Assembly (NCBI GenBank): GCA_036345935.2
Contig: JADWOT020000002.1
Location: 11,229,402-11,293,401 of the forward strand
DNA length: 64,000 nucleotides
Reading direction: 5' to 3'
Source: Taenia hydatigena
Taxonomy: Eukaryota > Platyhelminthes > Cestoda > Cyclophyllidea > Taeniidae
The translations under genes were made by a program, and so were the position numbers. The notes beneath the pieces are model-generated. The model ran no database searches, was not told the DNA's origin, and saw only the letters and a list, made by a program, of their open reading frames with translations. Of the stretch, positions 63,313 through 64,000 are shown in pieces. Each line of letters begins with the position of its first letter. Position 1 is the stretch's first letter.

Positions 63313-64000
63313 GTAACTTTACTGTCACTGACATAAAATTCTGTTACGGTGCCTTTCTCAATGATGACATCCTATTCGCCACTTCTCTCAGGTCTGTCAG
63401 CGGCCGCTAGCACCGACTACGACTAGTTGCAAATGCAATTTGAGTTGCATTTGCTGCCGTCAATGTGTGCACTTAGCACTGTTCATTTCATTCTTCTTAA
63501 GGTGGAAGTTTAATGTGTGGGTGTTGTGGAAATGGACAATCATAATTTGACATCTAACGAATGCAGAATGACTGCGAACGTTGCCTGTTATGCTTGGTAG
63601 AATGAAACGAATAAGCCCTCATTCATTCCATCAGTTTCAAAGCGATCATTGCAGCGAAGATGCCCAAGGCGCACTTTTGATAGCATAAGAGTTACGCACC
63701 TGAAGTGTCACAATAAATATTTATTTTGGATAAGATAAGATAATCTAGTAGTGACAGCTGTCCTCTCTACTCACCATAGGCCTATGCAAAGATAAACCCT
63801 TCCCTAGTCGAAAAAACCAAAACTTGACTTAATCTATCCAAAAATCTCTTAAGTACCGTCCAAAATAGACACTCCTGTTCAGGAGATAATTAGAGTAGGC
63901 AGTTGGAATGTTTACAAGTTACAAGATATTGTGTCTGCCACAGTAAACTTCTTGCTAAATTGCATGAATCAAATCACAATGACCTCTGTTTGCTGACTTT
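63313..64000. other. Non-coding end of window
   Basis: No frame of interest. A GCAAATGCAATTTGAGTTGCATTTGC-like imperfect inverted repeat lies at about 63428-63453, with no element around it that I can define. Confidence 0.4.

Noticed and set aside
1..64000. CRISPR array, prophage or bacterial operon
   Set aside because: No regularly spaced short repeats, no dense same-strand genes and no ribosome-binding pattern. Introns and LTR elements point to a eukaryote.

Overview
The window looks like gene-poor, repeat-rich animal nuclear DNA. There are no long intact reading frames, no bacterial-style gene packing and no operons. It carries decayed LTR retrotransposons, many diverged duplications, short spliced-looking exons and a 100-base assembly gap. 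A flatworm, perhaps a tapeworm, is my best guess, from the general feel of the kinase pseudogene and the Ty3/gypsy elements. No single marker proves this.

Layout. Positions 1-21.5 kb hold no gene I can defend. They contain diverged direct duplications (1-421 with 10341-10760; 6735-7080 and 9070-9165 with 10766-11275) and the gap at 13409-13508. At 21559-23210 lies a plus-strand AGC-type protein kinase pseudogene, broken by several stops, frame changes and a deletion, but still carrying an intron-like segment. At 27855-30865 a minus-strand Ty3/gypsy element (family A here) has lost its integrase core and key catalytic residues. A solo LTR of a second family (B) sits exactly 5 bp from its 3' end. 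From 34.8 to 47.8 kb there are scattered minus-strand exon candidates, possibly from one or more intron-rich genes, within repeats that include a 1.4-1.8 kb tandem duplication (40.1-43.3 kb).

At 50.07-51.49 kb there is a second LTR cluster. It holds a 5'-truncated family A end, another family B solo LTR again exactly 5 bp away, and an 856-bp miniature LTR element. That element has near-identical 185-bp LTRs, a primer-binding-type site, a polypurine tract and a perfect 5-bp target duplication. From 51.8 to 64 kb there are more dispersed repeats and one good plus-strand exon candidate (63115-63312).

I see no multi-gene pathway or defence-type system. The most noteworthy signals are the miniature LTR element, the repeated A-5bp-B junction, and the family A gag frame that opens inside its own LTR. 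All exon calls are inferences from open frames plus splice-like borders and need transcript support.
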